A stretch of DNA of 64,000 bases. Origin: Moheibacter stercoris. Lineage in GTDB: Bacteria; Bacteroidota; Bacteroidia; Flavobacteriales; Weeksellaceae. The notes under the pieces are model-generated. The model saw nothing but the letters and a program-made list of their open reading frames with translations. It did not search any database and had not been told where the DNA came from. The translations under genes were made by a program, and so were the position numbers. Positions 24,913 through 34,279 of this stretch are shown here, piece after piece (the stretch's first letter is position 1; each line of letters begins with the position of its first letter). The stretch spans positions 1 through 64,000 of the forward strand of contig NZ_JBEPMO010000006.1 in the NCBI RefSeq assembly GCF_040545805.1, written 5' to 3'.

Positions 24913-25902
24913 ATGGAAAGAAATGCCAAAGAAAATGTTCGTCTAGAAGTAATGCAATTTATTGATAAAGATGTAGATGAATATGTAGACAAATTCTTAA
25001 TCAGTCCTGAAAAAATTTGGCAACCTACGGATTTTTTACCCGATTCAAGTACAGAAAACTTCTATGAGGAAATCAGAGAATTACGTGAACTTTCCAAAGA
25101 TTTGCCTTATGATTTCTGGATCACCTTGATTGGTGATACCATTACCGAAGAGGCTTTGCCTACTTACGAATCTTGGATCATGGAAATCGAAGGTGTCGAT
25201 AATGAAGCCAGAAACGGATGGTCCAAATGGTTTCGGGCTTGGACGGCTGAGGAAAATCGTCATGGAGACGTTTTGAATAAATTCATGTATTTATCGGGAC
25301 GAATCAACATGCGTGAAGTAGAAATTTCTACCCAATATTTAATTTCAGACGGATTTGACATTGGAACAAGTCGTGATCCTTATAAAAATTTCGTTTACAC
25401 AAGTTTTCAAGAATTAGCAACCTATATTTCACATAATCGTGTTTCAGAAATTGCAAAATCTTATGGAGCAAAGAAATTAGCACGAATGTGTAAAATTATT
25501 GCTGGAGACGAGATGCGTCACCATTTGGCTTATACAGAATTCGTCAAAAGAATTTTCGAAATCGACCCAAGTGAAATGATGTTGGCGTTTGAACATATGT
25601 TGAAATTGAAAATTGTAATGCCAGCGCATTTCTTACGCGAATCTGGTGAAGAAATAGGTAAAGCATTTGAAATCTTTTCAGACTCTGCGCAGCGTCTAGG
25701 AGTTTATACGTCATTTGATTATGTTGATATCATCCGAAAATTGATTGGAATTTGGGATATTGATAAAGTTGCCAATTTGAATGCAGAAGGCGAAAAAGCA
25801 AGAGATTACATCATGAACTTACCAGATCGTCTAGATCGAATCGCTCAGCGAATTGTCATTCCAAAAGAATCGCCAAGATTGAAATGGGTTTATTCAGTTT
25901 AA
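24913..25902 (+). CDS. Acyl-ACP desaturase (soluble di-iron)
   Basis: 329 residues, ferritin-like stearoyl-ACP desaturase family, which puts a cis double bond into ACP-bound fatty acids. Iron ligands are visible: Glu near 80 (DTITEEALPTY), EENRH (113-117), Glu near 167 (FQELATY) and DEMRHH (199-204). The start directly abuts the plsC stop. Together with plsC it suggests a unit for membrane-lipid unsaturation and assembly. Confidence 0.92.
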   Translation: MERNAKENVRLEVMQFIDKDVDEYVDKFLISPEKIWQPTDFLPDSSTENFYEEIRELRELSKDLPYDFWITLIGDTITEEALPTYESWIMEIEGVDNEARNGWSKWFRAWTAEENRHGDVLNKFMYLSGRINMREVEISTQYLISDGFDIGTSRDPYKNFVYTSFQELATYISHNRVSEIAKSYGAKKLARMCKIIAGDEMRHHLAYTEFVKRIFEIDPSEMMLAFEHMLKLKIVMPAHFLRESGEEIGKAFEIFSDSAQRLGVYTSFDYVDIIRKLIGIWDIDKVANLNAEGEKARDYIMNLPDRLDRIAQRIVIPKESPRLKWVYSV

Positions 25903-25912
25903 ACACAATACT

Positions 25913-26497
25913 ATGAACTTACAAACTTATGTAAACAAAGAAATTTCCTATTCTGAATATTTGGACGTTGTCAAAGCACAAATGAATCAAATGAAAGAAG
26001 AAGGCGATCCAAAAGATTACGTTCAATACTATTTTTTGGGATTGACACGTATGGAACGTTGGAACAAAACCTTTGAACTTTCAACAGATCAAAAAGAAGT
26101 TTTAAAATCCATTCAAACTGATTTTGAATTTTTAAGCATCAGCGAAGGATGGTGTGGCGATGCGTCACAAATTCTTCCAATTGTTGATAAAATCGCGATT
26201 GAACTGGGTGTTAATCATCGTATTGTTTTTCGTGATGAAAATCCTGAACTGATGGATGCTTATTTGACCGATGGAGCAAAATCAATTCCAATGATTATTG
26301 GAGTAAAATCCGACGGTTCAGAAAAGTTCCATTTTGGTCCAAGACCTTCTGCAGGAATGGAATTCTTATACAAACATAAACAAGATCCCGAATCTTATAC
26401 AACCCAAGATTTTCACAAAGATTTGCATCAATATTATACGCAAAACAAAGGCATGGATATTTTCAACGAATTAATAGCAAAAATTCAAAATTCTTAG
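25913..26497 (+). CDS. Thioredoxin-fold protein with single active-site Cys
   Basis: 194 residues. The thioredoxin-like domain has WCGDASQ (W80, C81) where CxxC would stand; the second Cys is replaced by Ala, as in the bacillithiol/BrxA-like and thioredoxin-family DUF groups. No signal peptide, so cytoplasmic. It follows the desaturase gene by 10 nt and precedes the TlpA-like gene by 1 nt. Its partner and substrate are unknown; a monothiol reductase or thiol-binding role is likely. Confidence 0.8.
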   Translation: MNLQTYVNKEISYSEYLDVVKAQMNQMKEEGDPKDYVQYYFLGLTRMERWNKTFELSTDQKEVLKSIQTDFEFLSISEGWCGDASQILPIVDKIAIELGVNHRIVFRDENPELMDAYLTDGAKSIPMIIGVKSDGSEKFHFGPRPSAGMEFLYKHKQDPESYTTQDFHKDLHQYYTQNKGMDIFNELIAKIQNS

Positions 26498-26498
26498 A

Positions 26499-27071
26499 AT
26501 GAAAGCAGATAAAGGTATTATCATTAGTGGTATTATTTTGGTCGTATTAGGATTGAGCTTTTTCACGCCATTTGGCGATTGGGCTACCAATTTATTGAAT
26601 GAAAAAACTTTGGCTGGACCCAATAAAGAAAAACCTGTTCGTGAATTTTCGTTGCAAGATGAGAATATGAACATTTCTTTGAAAGGATACAATGGAACAA
26701 AAGATGCCAACCTTCAAGATTTCATTGGGAAACCAACCGTTTTAAATTTTTGGGGTAGCTGGTGTCCTCCATGTGTAGAAGAAATGCCAAGTATACAGGC
26801 ACTTTACGAATCCAAAGGTCAAGATGTCAACATCGTATTGATTACCATGAAAGACAAACCTGAAAAGTTCGTTCCATTTTTAACCAAACATACGTATACT
26901 ATGCCAGTATATGAGGCCGCAACTCTATTACCAAAAGTATTAATTCCAGGCTCTTTTCCTACCACTTACATCTTGGACAAGGAAGGAAATATTGTCATGA
27001 AAGAGATCAAAACAAGAGATTGGAATTCTCCAGATATTCATAAACTCTTAAATGAATTACAAAGCAAATAG
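26499..27071 (+). CDS. TlpA-like membrane-anchored thioredoxin
   Basis: 190 residues. One N-terminal membrane anchor (about 6-28) is followed by a periplasmic thioredoxin domain with WGSWCPPC (C89/C92), the cis-Pro segment IPGSFPTTYIL, and EEMPSIQ after the CxxC. Such proteins reduce disulfides outside the cytoplasm, for example for cytochrome c maturation. It is the last gene of the plsC-desaturase-thioredoxin operon. Confidence 0.9.
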   Translation: MKADKGIIISGIILVVLGLSFFTPFGDWATNLLNEKTLAGPNKEKPVREFSLQDENMNISLKGYNGTKDANLQDFIGKPTVLNFWGSWCPPCVEEMPSIQALYESKGQDVNIVLITMKDKPEKFVPFLTKHTYTMPVYEAATLLPKVLIPGSFPTTYILDKEGNIVMKEIKTRDWNSPDIHKLLNELQSK

Positions 27072-27137
27072 TTAAAATACCTATTGAAAATCAATATTTT
27101 ATTATCATAAGTTGATAATTATCTTATATTTACTACT

Positions 27138-27602
27138 ATGAAAAAACAATTTATTTTCTTAGTAGTATTTTTTTTGATGATTAATTGCGCTCCCAATCAT
27201 TCTACAAATCAAAATGGGAAAAACAATCAACAAGTTGAATATTCAGAAGAAAGAAGGCTAAATCATGCAATCCCATTGACAGAAACCTATATAATTTCTA
27301 GCAATGATGATTTAGTGAAAATTTATTCTTTATTGAAGGATCCAAACATCCCAAGATCTGCACCTATACCTTCTGTTGATTTTACTAGCGAAAGTATAAT
27401 TGTTGTGAAGCCAAAATTGAGCGATTTTCCATATGCAGATATAGAAATTCAATCGATTAAAAACGAGGATTCTACATTCTTTATAAATTACAAAGAAGTT
27501 GAAAATTTTGAATTTACTGAAAACAAATGGAGCAATCCGATTGTCATATTGAGGGTTAAAGAACAACCAAATAAGGTTGTTTTAGAAAAAGTCAAAAATT
27601 AA
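27138..27602 (+). CDS. Small lipoprotein of unknown function
   Basis: 154 residues. The lipobox (FFLMINC, Cys about 19) is followed by an Asn/Gln-rich linker, then about 110 residues of mixed alpha/beta with no recognised motif. A partial promoter match TATATTTA (27125-27132) sits 5 nt before the ATG. It lies 34 nt upstream of the T9SS metalloprotease gene and may be transcribed with it. Confidence 0.6.
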   Translation: MKKQFIFLVVFFLMINCAPNHSTNQNGKNNQQVEYSEERRLNHAIPLTETYIISSNDDLVKIYSLLKDPNIPRSAPIPSVDFTSESIIVVKPKLSDFPYADIEIQSIKNEDSTFFINYKEVENFEFTENKWSNPIVILRVKEQPNKVVLEKVKN

Positions 27603-27636
27603 CATATTAGAAACAATTAACTAATTCCAAAAAATT

Positions 27637-29904
27637 ATGAGACGAAATTTACTTACGGCTTCTTGCCTAATTCTATTTTCTGTTTATGGATTTTCTCAGC
27701 AAAATAATTGGACAAAATACCATGGGAAGAACATTGAGAATGTTCGAGAAAGATCTACAACGCCATCTGAATATCAGTTGTTGAAATTAAATTTAGAGGG
27801 CATCACTCAACAATTGCAATCAGCGCCTGCCAAAGGAGCAAATGTAGCAAATGGAACTGCTATTAAGATCCCGAACCAGCAAGGAACTTTTGATACATAT
27901 AGAGTTTTTGAGGCCTCAACAATGCATCCAGAATTACAAGCAAAATATTCATCCATTAAATCATACACAGGATTTAAAGAAGGTGATACTACAACCAAAA
28001 TTAGATTCTCTGTATCACCCTATTTTGGATTTAACGCAATTATTAGAAGTACAGAAGGAGTTAACTATATTGATTCCTATTCTCAAGATAATTCCTTGCA
28101 TATAATGTACAATCGAAACAGTGTGGAACATGTTCATACGTTTGAATGTAAGCATGGGGAAAATGATCATCACGACATTGGTTTTTTACCTGAAATAGAT
28201 TTAGGGGAAAATACAGTTATTGATGGTAAACTTCGTAAATATCGTTTAGCATTAGCGACTACGATTGAATATACGGCTTATATCGCTCAACAAGCTGGAG
28301 TTGGAAGTGGTACAGATGCTCAAAAAATTGCAGCAACCATGGAAGCTTTAAATTTAGCTGTAACCAGATTAAATGAAGTGTATGAAAACGATTTATCGGT
28401 TACCATGGAGTTGGTTCCCAATAATGATTTGTTAATTCATATTACATCCGATACCTATAATCCAATGGATGCTGGTGCCATGTTAGGACAAAACCAAGCA
28501 AGAGTAGATGCTGTGATTGGAAATGCAAATTACGACATTGGACACGTTTTCTTCCGTGCAACAGCAGGAAACGATAATGGTGTTGCATACTTACGATCTG
28601 CTTGTAACAATTCCCTTAAAGCGGGTGGTGTAACAGGTGCAGGAAATCCAGTTGGAGATCCTTTTGTTATTGATTATGTTGCACATGAAATGGGACATCA
28701 ATATGGAGCAAACCATACTCAAAACAATGGGTGTAACAGAAATGGAGCTACCGCTGTTGAGCCTGGTTCAGCAAGTACAATTATGGGATATGCAGGAATT
28801 TGTCATCCGAATGTTCAAAATAACTCAGATGCTTATTTTCATGCGGTTAGTGTTCGAGAAATGTTTTTATGGGTTTCTGGAAATGGAGATTGTGCAGCAA
28901 AAACCGACACCAACAATACAGAACCTATCGTAAATGCCGGTCCTGATAGAACAATTCCAAAAGAAACACCTTTTGCTTTAGTAGGTACAGCTACAGATGC
29001 AGATGGCGATAATTTAACCTACAATTGGGAGCAAATCGATAACCAAACAGCACAAATGCCTCCTCGTCCAACCAATACTGGTGGACCGATGTTCCGTTCA
29101 AAATGGGCAACCAATTCACCAGAAAAATTCTTCCCTAGCTTACCAATTCTAATTGAAGGATATAACCCTAATATCAATACTCCTGGAAACTTCAGAGCAT
29201 GGGAAAAATTACCAGCTGTAGCAAGACAAATGAATTTCGCTTTCTTAGTACGTGATAACAATCCTGCTGGAGGTCAAACAGGTCGAGATGATATCAGATT
29301 AACTGTAACGGCTGATGCCGGACCTTTTGTTGTGACATCCCAAAATGCTTCGGGTGAAGTTTGGAATTTAGGGGATAGCAAAACCATTACGTGGGATGTT
29401 GCCAATACCAATGTAGAACCTGTAAATACTGCCAATGTAAAAATTCTTATCTCCACAGATGGCGGATTGACTTTCCCTCATGTATTGGTTGAAAGTACGC
29501 CAAACAATGGATCTTATACCTTCACAGTTCCTGCTGGATTGGGTGTTACGCAAGATGCTAGAATTATGATTCGCGCGATTGATAACGTATTCTTAAATGT
29601 AAACGAAGAAGATTTCACCATCAATTCCAATATGAGTGTACAAGATCTTCAAGCAAATCAAATGGATATTTATCCAAATCCATCAAATGGAATTTTCACC
29701 ATTGAGTTGAACAAAAAAGCAAACAATGCTTCCTACAAAATCTTCAATATGGAAGGTAGAATGGTTGCTTCTAGCACAATTTCACCTTCTGGATTTGAAA
29801 CCAAACAACAAGTAAATGTTTCTCATTTACCAAATGGAACCTATGTAGTACAGGTTGAAAATGGATCTAAAACATTCTCTAAAAAATTGATTATCAAAAA
29901 GTAA
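27637..29904 (+). CDS. Secreted zinc metalloprotease (metzincin) with T9SS sorting domain
   Basis: 755 residues. A signal peptide (to about 20, FGFSQ) is followed by a propeptide (to about 200) and a reprolysin-like catalytic domain with HEMGHQYGANH (350-360, the HExxHxxGxxH zinc site) and a Met-turn at IMGYAG (Met383). A beta-sandwich region follows from about 430 (PIVNAGPDRTIPKETPF), then a final 80-residue type A sorting domain starting MDIYPNPSNG near 675 and ending KTFSKKLIIKK. Family knowledge: it is exported by Sec, then across the outer membrane by T9SS. Likely an extracellular nutrient or host-protein protease. Confidence 0.93.
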   Translation: MRRNLLTASCLILFSVYGFSQQNNWTKYHGKNIENVRERSTTPSEYQLLKLNLEGITQQLQSAPAKGANVANGTAIKIPNQQGTFDTYRVFEASTMHPELQAKYSSIKSYTGFKEGDTTTKIRFSVSPYFGFNAIIRSTEGVNYIDSYSQDNSLHIMYNRNSVEHVHTFECKHGENDHHDIGFLPEIDLGENTVIDGKLRKYRLALATTIEYTAYIAQQAGVGSGTDAQKIAATMEALNLAVTRLNEVYENDLSVTMELVPNNDLLIHITSDTYNPMDAGAMLGQNQARVDAVIGNANYDIGHVFFRATAGNDNGVAYLRSACNNSLKAGGVTGAGNPVGDPFVIDYVAHEMGHQYGANHTQNNGCNRNGATAVEPGSASTIMGYAGICHPNVQNNSDAYFHAVSVREMFLWVSGNGDCAAKTDTNNTEPIVNAGPDRTIPKETPFALVGTATDADGDNLTYNWEQIDNQTAQMPPRPTNTGGPMFRSKWATNSPEKFFPSLPILIEGYNPNINTPGNFRAWEKLPAVARQMNFAFLVRDNNPAGGQTGRDDIRLTVTADAGPFVVTSQNASGEVWNLGDSKTITWDVANTNVEPVNTANVKILISTDGGLTFPHVLVESTPNNGSYTFTVPAGLGVTQDARIMIRAIDNVFLNVNEEDFTINSNMSVQDLQANQMDIYPNPSNGIFTIELNKKANNASYKIFNMEGRMVASSTISPSGFETKQQVNVSHLPNGTYVVQVENGSKTFSKKLIIKK

Positions 29905-29923
29905 AAAATTTGATTTCTATCAT

Positions 29924-29955
29924 AAAACCGCTTAATTTTATTAGGCGGTTTTTTA
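29924..29955 (+). terminator. Terminator of the metalloprotease gene
   Basis: AAAACCGC (29924-29931) / GCGGTTTT (29945-29952) with a T-run. Confidence 0.85.
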
Positions 29956-30011
29956 TTTCCGAATTTTGGAATGTTTTTTGATTTTAATCAACACATTTAA
30001 ACTTACTTGAG

Positions 30012-30359
30012 ATGAACAAATTAAAATTATTCAAATTGGCAAGCATCATAGGTTTACAGGCAAAAACGTCTGAAATGTCTGCAACAGACAGCGCGAAAGC
30101 TTTTGCTCGAATGATGATCGATACCGTTTCTGGAAATTACAAACCCAAGAAACGTAACCTTTTGATAGGTTCAGCTGTGATTGCATATGTACTTTCGCCG
30201 ATTGATTTAATTCCTGGTTTCTTTTTAGATGATGCAGCAATTGTTATGTTTGCACTGAAATATTTCGGAAGAGAAATCAATAATTATTTGGAGTGGGAAA
30301 AAGGTCAGAAATTCAAGACCTTGATTACCGACGCGGAAATACTCGATGAAAAACAATAA
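30012..30359 (+). CDS. YkvA family (DUF1232) membrane protein
   Basis: 115 residues with the DUF1232 hallmark L-I-G-S-A-V-I-A-Y-V-L-S-P-I-D-L-I-P (about 53-70), then LDDAAIVMFALKYF. One or two membrane helices. Family function unknown. Its 3' end overlaps the miaA start by 14 bp, so the two are coupled. Confidence 0.85.
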   Translation: MNKLKLFKLASIIGLQAKTSEMSATDSAKAFARMMIDTVSGNYKPKKRNLLIGSAVIAYVLSPIDLIPGFFLDDAAIVMFALKYFGREINNYLEWEKGQKFKTLITDAEILDEKQ

Positions 30360-31263
30360 AGAAAAAAATCTTATTATCATATCAGGCCCCACTGCCATTG
30401 GCAAGACGGGGCTTGCTATTTTTATAGCAAATCATTTTCAAACCGAAATCCTTTCATTTGATTCCCGTCAATTTTACAAAGAAATGAACATCGGAACTGC
30501 CGTTCCTTCACCAGAAGAACTAGCCTCTGCTCCACATCATTTCATTCAAAATTTAAGCATTCATGACGAATATTCCGTTGGGGATTATGAAAAAGATGCT
30601 TTACAAAAAATCGAAGAACTCTTTAAAATTCACGATGTCCTGGTGATGGTCGGTGGATCGGGACTTTTTGAAAAAGCCGTCACCGAAGGTTTGGATGAAT
30701 TCCCCTCAGTTGACCCAACGATTCGTCAAGAATTAAATCATCAATTTGATGTGTACGGAATTGAATATCTTCAAGAAGAATTGCAAAAAGCCGATCCCAT
30801 ATATTACGAATTGGTCGATGTACAAAATCCAGTTCGATTAATCCGAGCATTGGAAATTTGCCGTGGAACGGGAAAACCCTTTTCATCCTTTAGAAAAAAC
30901 AATGTATCCAATCGAAATTTTAACTTCATCAGAATTGTATTGGAACTCCCACGCGATCAAGTTTACGAGCGTATCAATCAACGTGTTGATTTGATGATGC
31001 AAAATGGCTTATTGGACGAAGTCAAATCACTCCAAGATTTCAAGCATCTGAATAGCCTTCAAACTGTGGGATACCGCGAATTATTTGATTATTTGGATGG
31101 GAAAATCGATTTAGATTTCGCTGTAGAAGAAATCAAGAAAAATACGCGCCGCTACGCCAAACGTCAATTAACTTGGTACCGAAAAGATGAACGAGCCAAA
31201 TGGTTTTCACCTTTTGAAAAAGAAGGAATTCTTGAATATATCAAAGGAAAGATTTCAAGGTAA
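30346..31263 (+). CDS. miaA: tRNA dimethylallyltransferase
   Basis: 305 residues. It transfers an isopentenyl group to A37 of tRNAs that read UNN codons. Seen: P-loop GPTAIGKT (14-21), the DSRQFYKEMNIGTAVPS segment that recognises A37, VGGSGLF near 102, the Y-R-E-L-F-D-Y region and the late RRYAKRQLTWYR. The length is normal. It starts within the DUF1232 gene and ends 9 bp inside the convergent unknown gene. Confidence 0.96.
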   Translation: MKNNKEKNLIIISGPTAIGKTGLAIFIANHFQTEILSFDSRQFYKEMNIGTAVPSPEELASAPHHFIQNLSIHDEYSVGDYEKDALQKIEELFKIHDVLVMVGGSGLFEKAVTEGLDEFPSVDPTIRQELNHQFDVYGIEYLQEELQKADPIYYELVDVQNPVRLIRALEICRGTGKPFSSFRKNNVSNRNFNFIRIVLELPRDQVYERINQRVDLMMQNGLLDEVKSLQDFKHLNSLQTVGYRELFDYLDGKIDLDFAVEEIKKNTRRYAKRQLTWYRKDERAKWFSPFEKEGILEYIKGKISR

Positions 31264-31749
31264 TTGTTCCAATTTATTTTTCAACTCAATTCTATCGACA
31301 ATGTATACAATGATAAACATTGGAATTGACAATAAAAAGGTGATGAGATAACCAAGATTTGAGCGATCGGATTCTTCTTCTTTTATAGTTCTAAAAAATT
31401 CCTTGCGATCATTGAGCATCAATACCACTACTAATAGAAATATGACATTCACCATAATTTGGAGTAAATAATCATTGTTCGAATAAAAAAATATAGATAG
31501 AAAAAACAATCCAATTCCTATTCTTCCTTTCCATTTAAATCTGTTAAATATTCTCGCCGCTTCTTCATACCGAAGATTTGAATGTCCACCAGATAATTTT
31601 ATGGAATCTTCGCTAAAACCTCGTTCGTTTAATATTCGCAAAGATTCTTGCTGAAAGGTTTTCGGATAATTATAGCGTTTATAATTTTTAATTACATCCA
31701 ATAATTTATCATTACTTAGATTCTTCAACTTTTCAATTCTATCGTCCAT
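31255..31749 (-). CDS. Unknown protein with four membrane helices
   Basis: 164 residues, family not recognised. The N-terminal 85 residues are soluble and charged (repeated short helices, SNDKLLDVIKNY and TFQQESLRILNERGF). Hydrophobic segments follow at about 78-92, 95-110 and 135-152. It is the third gene of a minus-strand run with csaA and another membrane protein, after a 31-bp gap. It overlaps the 3' end of miaA by 9 bp. Confidence 0.65.
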   Translation of the reverse strand: MDDRIEKLKNLSNDKLLDVIKNYKRYNYPKTFQQESLRILNERGFSEDSIKLSGGHSNLRYEEAARIFNRFKWKGRIGIGLFFLSIFFYSNNDYLLQIMVNVIFLLVVVLMLNDRKEFFRTIKEEESDRSNLGYLITFLLSIPMFIIVYIVDRIELKNKLEQLP

Positions 31750-31780
31750 TTAGTTAGAGTTTAAGTTTGGTTTGTTGAAT

Positions 31781-32200
31781 TTAAACATTATAAGCTTGAA
31801 TCCCAAACTTTTGATACGGAATTAAAAACAAAAAGGGCATCAAACATCCAACAATTCCGAAATAGGCATCCATTGGGTCGGGTGTATTTAAAATCGGTAT
31901 GAAAAATTCATATACCAAATTCGCTAGAATTCCAATTCCCGCAATGATGTAGGCTGAAGTTAATTTCCCCAATTGCAAAACGCCCAAATATCCCATTACA
32001 AGTATCAATATAAATGAAATGGAGAAATTGGAAATATGGCTATAAAATTCCGGATACGAATTCGTAATAAAATCCATTTGCCACTTCTCTTTTCTTCCCA
32101 TAAAAAGGACAACAGCAAAAATCAATCCTAGGAAATAGACAATCGTAGCCCAAATTTTCGGCACATAAGCAAATCCTTTAAACGTATTTTTCTTATCCAT
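31781..32200 (-). CDS. Unknown protein with four membrane helices
   Basis: 139 residues. Hydrophobic segments lie at about 13-31, 52-70, 77-95 and 108-130, with short polar loops and no catalytic motif. The start codon follows the csaA stop with no gap (TAA-ATG), so its translation depends on csaA. Function not recognised. Confidence 0.7.
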   Translation of the reverse strand: MDKKNTFKGFAYVPKIWATIVYFLGLIFAVVLFMGRKEKWQMDFITNSYPEFYSHISNFSISFILILVMGYLGVLQLGKLTSAYIIAGIGILANLVYEFFIPILNTPDPMDAYFGIVGCLMPFLFLIPYQKFGIQAYNV

Positions 32201-32536
32201 TTACCCTATTTTACACCCGTTTTCGGTTTTCCGTTCTGGTTGAAGCAAAACCACATCATTCGATTCATTGTAAATTCCCATCACCAAACATTCGGAAATG
32301 AAATTCGCAATTTGCTTGGGTGGGAAATTGACTACAGCAATGATTTGTTTGCCAATTAATTCTTCTTTCGAATACAAATTCACAATCTGCGCACTAGACT
32401 TTTTAATTCCCAAATTTCCAAAATCAATCACTAACTGATACGCAGGCTTTTTGGCTTTCGTAAAATCTTGCACTTCCAAAATCGTTCCCACGCGCATATC
32501 TATCTTTTCAAAATCTTCCCAAGAAATCGTATTCAT
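32201..32536 (-). CDS. csaA: tRNA-binding OB-fold protein, CsaA-like
   Basis: 111 residues, normal for CsaA. The pattern is W-E-D-F-x-K-I-D-M-R-V-G-T-I near the start, S-A-Q-I-V-N-L-Y in the middle, GKQIIAVVNFPPKQIANF, then ECLVMGIYN. This single EMAP-II-like OB fold binds tRNA and was described as a chaperone-like secretion factor in Bacillus. It is the first gene of a three-gene minus-strand unit and is divergent from fabG. Confidence 0.92.
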   Translation of the reverse strand: MNTISWEDFEKIDMRVGTILEVQDFTKAKKPAYQLVIDFGNLGIKKSSAQIVNLYSKEELIGKQIIAVVNFPPKQIANFISECLVMGIYNESNDVVLLQPERKTENGCKIG

Positions 32537-32599
32537 TTTTCACTCATTTTTGCTTATATCGTATCGAATTTACTAATTTAGCGAACAAAGTAAAAAAGA

Positions 32600-33346
32600 A
32601 TGGAACTATTATCTGGTAAAACGGCCATTATCACGGGGGCAACTCGTGGAATCGGAAAAGGAATAGCAGAAGTATTTGCAAAAAACGGATGCAACATTGC
32701 CTTCACTTTTGCATCTTCAGTAGAAAAGGCGAAAATTGTTGAGGAAGAATTAAACGCAATGGGCGTAAAAGCCAAAGGATACCAATCAGATGCATCGGAT
32801 TTTGATGCTGCACAAAAATTGGTTGACGATGTATTGGCGGAATTCGGAAAAATCGACATTGTGATCAATAATGCGGGAATTACCAAAGACAATTTATTGA
32901 TGCGTATGAGTTTAGAAGATTACGAAGAAGTAATCCGTGTGAACTTAAATTCTGCATTCAACTTGACCAAAGCTGTGGTAAAACCGATGATGAAAGAAAG
33001 AAATGGTTCCATTATCAATATGAGTTCGATTGTCGGTCGAAAAGGAAATGCAGGTCAAGCAAACTATGCTGCTTCAAAAGCAGGTTTGATCGGATTTTCT
33101 AAATCAGTTGCGTTGGAATTAGGTTCTAGAAACATTCGTTGCAATGTGATCGCTCCTGGATTTATTGAAACCGAAATGACCGAAAAATTAGATCCGAAAG
33201 CAGTTGAAGCTTGGAGAGCGAGTATTCCATTGAAACGAGGCGGAACGCCAGAAGACATTGCCAACGCTTGTTTGTTCTTAGCTTCTGATTTGTCAAGTTA
33301 TGTAACCGGACAAGTTTTAAGCGTTGACGGTGGGATGTATACCTAA
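32600..33346 (+). CDS. fabG: 3-Oxoacyl-[ACP] reductase
   Basis: 248 residues, classical short-chain dehydrogenase. It reduces 3-oxoacyl-ACP with NADPH in fatty-acid elongation. Seen: cofactor loop GATRGIGKG (13-21), NNAG (90-93), the catalytic Ser143, Tyr156 and Lys160 (MSSIVG ... ANYAASK), the IAPGFIETEMT loop and the terminal VLSVDGGMYT. It is a near-standard FabG. No acyl carrier or synthase gene adjoins it, so it is a stand-alone copy. Confidence 0.93.
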   Translation: MELLSGKTAIITGATRGIGKGIAEVFAKNGCNIAFTFASSVEKAKIVEEELNAMGVKAKGYQSDASDFDAAQKLVDDVLAEFGKIDIVINNAGITKDNLLMRMSLEDYEEVIRVNLNSAFNLTKAVVKPMMKERNGSIINMSSIVGRKGNAGQANYAASKAGLIGFSKSVALELGSRNIRCNVIAPGFIETEMTEKLDPKAVEAWRASIPLKRGGTPEDIANACLFLASDLSSYVTGQVLSVDGGMYT

Positions 33347-33399
33347 AAAAATTGCGAAGTACGATAGACGAATTACGAAATTCGCTTACAATAAATGAT

Positions 33400-33439
33400 A
33401 AACTTTGGTGAAATTCAGTATTTTGCCAAAGTTTTTTTT
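33400..33439 (+). terminator. Terminator of fabG
   Basis: AAACTTTGG (33400-33409) / CCAAAGTTT (33426-33434), followed by eight T. The next gene starts only 5 nt downstream. Confidence 0.85.
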
Positions 33440-33444
33440 ATTGA

Positions 33445-34278
33445 ATGAAATCAGGACTTATTTTCATATTCGTATTTTTTAATCTCACATTTTGTTTAGC
33501 TCAGTTTGATGAACTTGAAAATCAAAAATTATTTGAGTTTAACAAAGTGAAAGAGATAAGAGTTATTCATTCTGAATATCAACAAAATGGGTCCAAATTA
33601 TATTCCGACAAATTTTCTATTCAACATATTGGTGAAAAAGGTCGTGTAACCAAGGAAATAAATCATATGGATGGTTTAGATGAACCAATTAGCTATTCAA
33701 ATTTTGAATATCACGAGAATTGCAATAAACTCAAATCGTATGAACTTTTCAATTGGGATGAAAAAGATTCCTATTATTCCTTAATTCGAAATGAATTTTT
33801 TCTAGATGAAAACTGTTCAGATTCCTATCAAAAATATTATCATTTGAATTTTATAAAGTCTATCCAAAGTTATTCAGAAGTTAAAAATGGCGAGGATTTA
33901 CTCTATTCAATACATCTTAATAATCTAGATAAAACAGAATCTTATTATTCGAAATTAGGCAATGGAAAAACAAAAATTGAAGTTTTTGAAAATAAAAAAC
34001 CAGTTCAAGTCATAACTGAATTGTATGATGAAAAAGGAAAACCAATTGAAATTTGCATTGAGGAAGAATCTATCAATCAATGTTCTTACTTTGAATATTT
34101 GTATGCGAACGATAAATTAATTGAGGAAAAATATTTCCAAACATTTAATGAATTAACGCAAGTCATACAATTCGATTACTTGGAAAACGGTCTAGTTAAA
34201 GAAAAACGTATATATTTAACAAATGAAGATGTTCTCTATCTTTCCTCAAAATTAGTTTACGAATACCAATATTATTAA
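33445..34278 (+). CDS. Exported protein of unknown function
   Basis: 277 residues. A signal peptide (to about 19, FCLAQ) is followed by a strand-rich domain full of Tyr, Phe, Glu and Lys with repeated x-Y-x-x-x-G-x strands, resembling the loosely repeated antiparallel proteins (YD/MORN-like) of Bacteroidota. Four or more Cys (CNKL, CSDS, CIEEESINQC) may form disulfides. One base separates its stop from the next gene. Confidence 0.55.
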   Translation: MKSGLIFIFVFFNLTFCLAQFDELENQKLFEFNKVKEIRVIHSEYQQNGSKLYSDKFSIQHIGEKGRVTKEINHMDGLDEPISYSNFEYHENCNKLKSYELFNWDEKDSYYSLIRNEFFLDENCSDSYQKYYHLNFIKSIQSYSEVKNGEDLLYSIHLNNLDKTESYYSKLGNGKTKIEVFENKKPVQVITELYDEKGKPIEICIEEESINQCSYFEYLYANDKLIEEKYFQTFNELTQVIQFDYLENGLVKEKRIYLTNEDVLYLSSKLVYEYQYY

Positions 34279-34279
34279 A

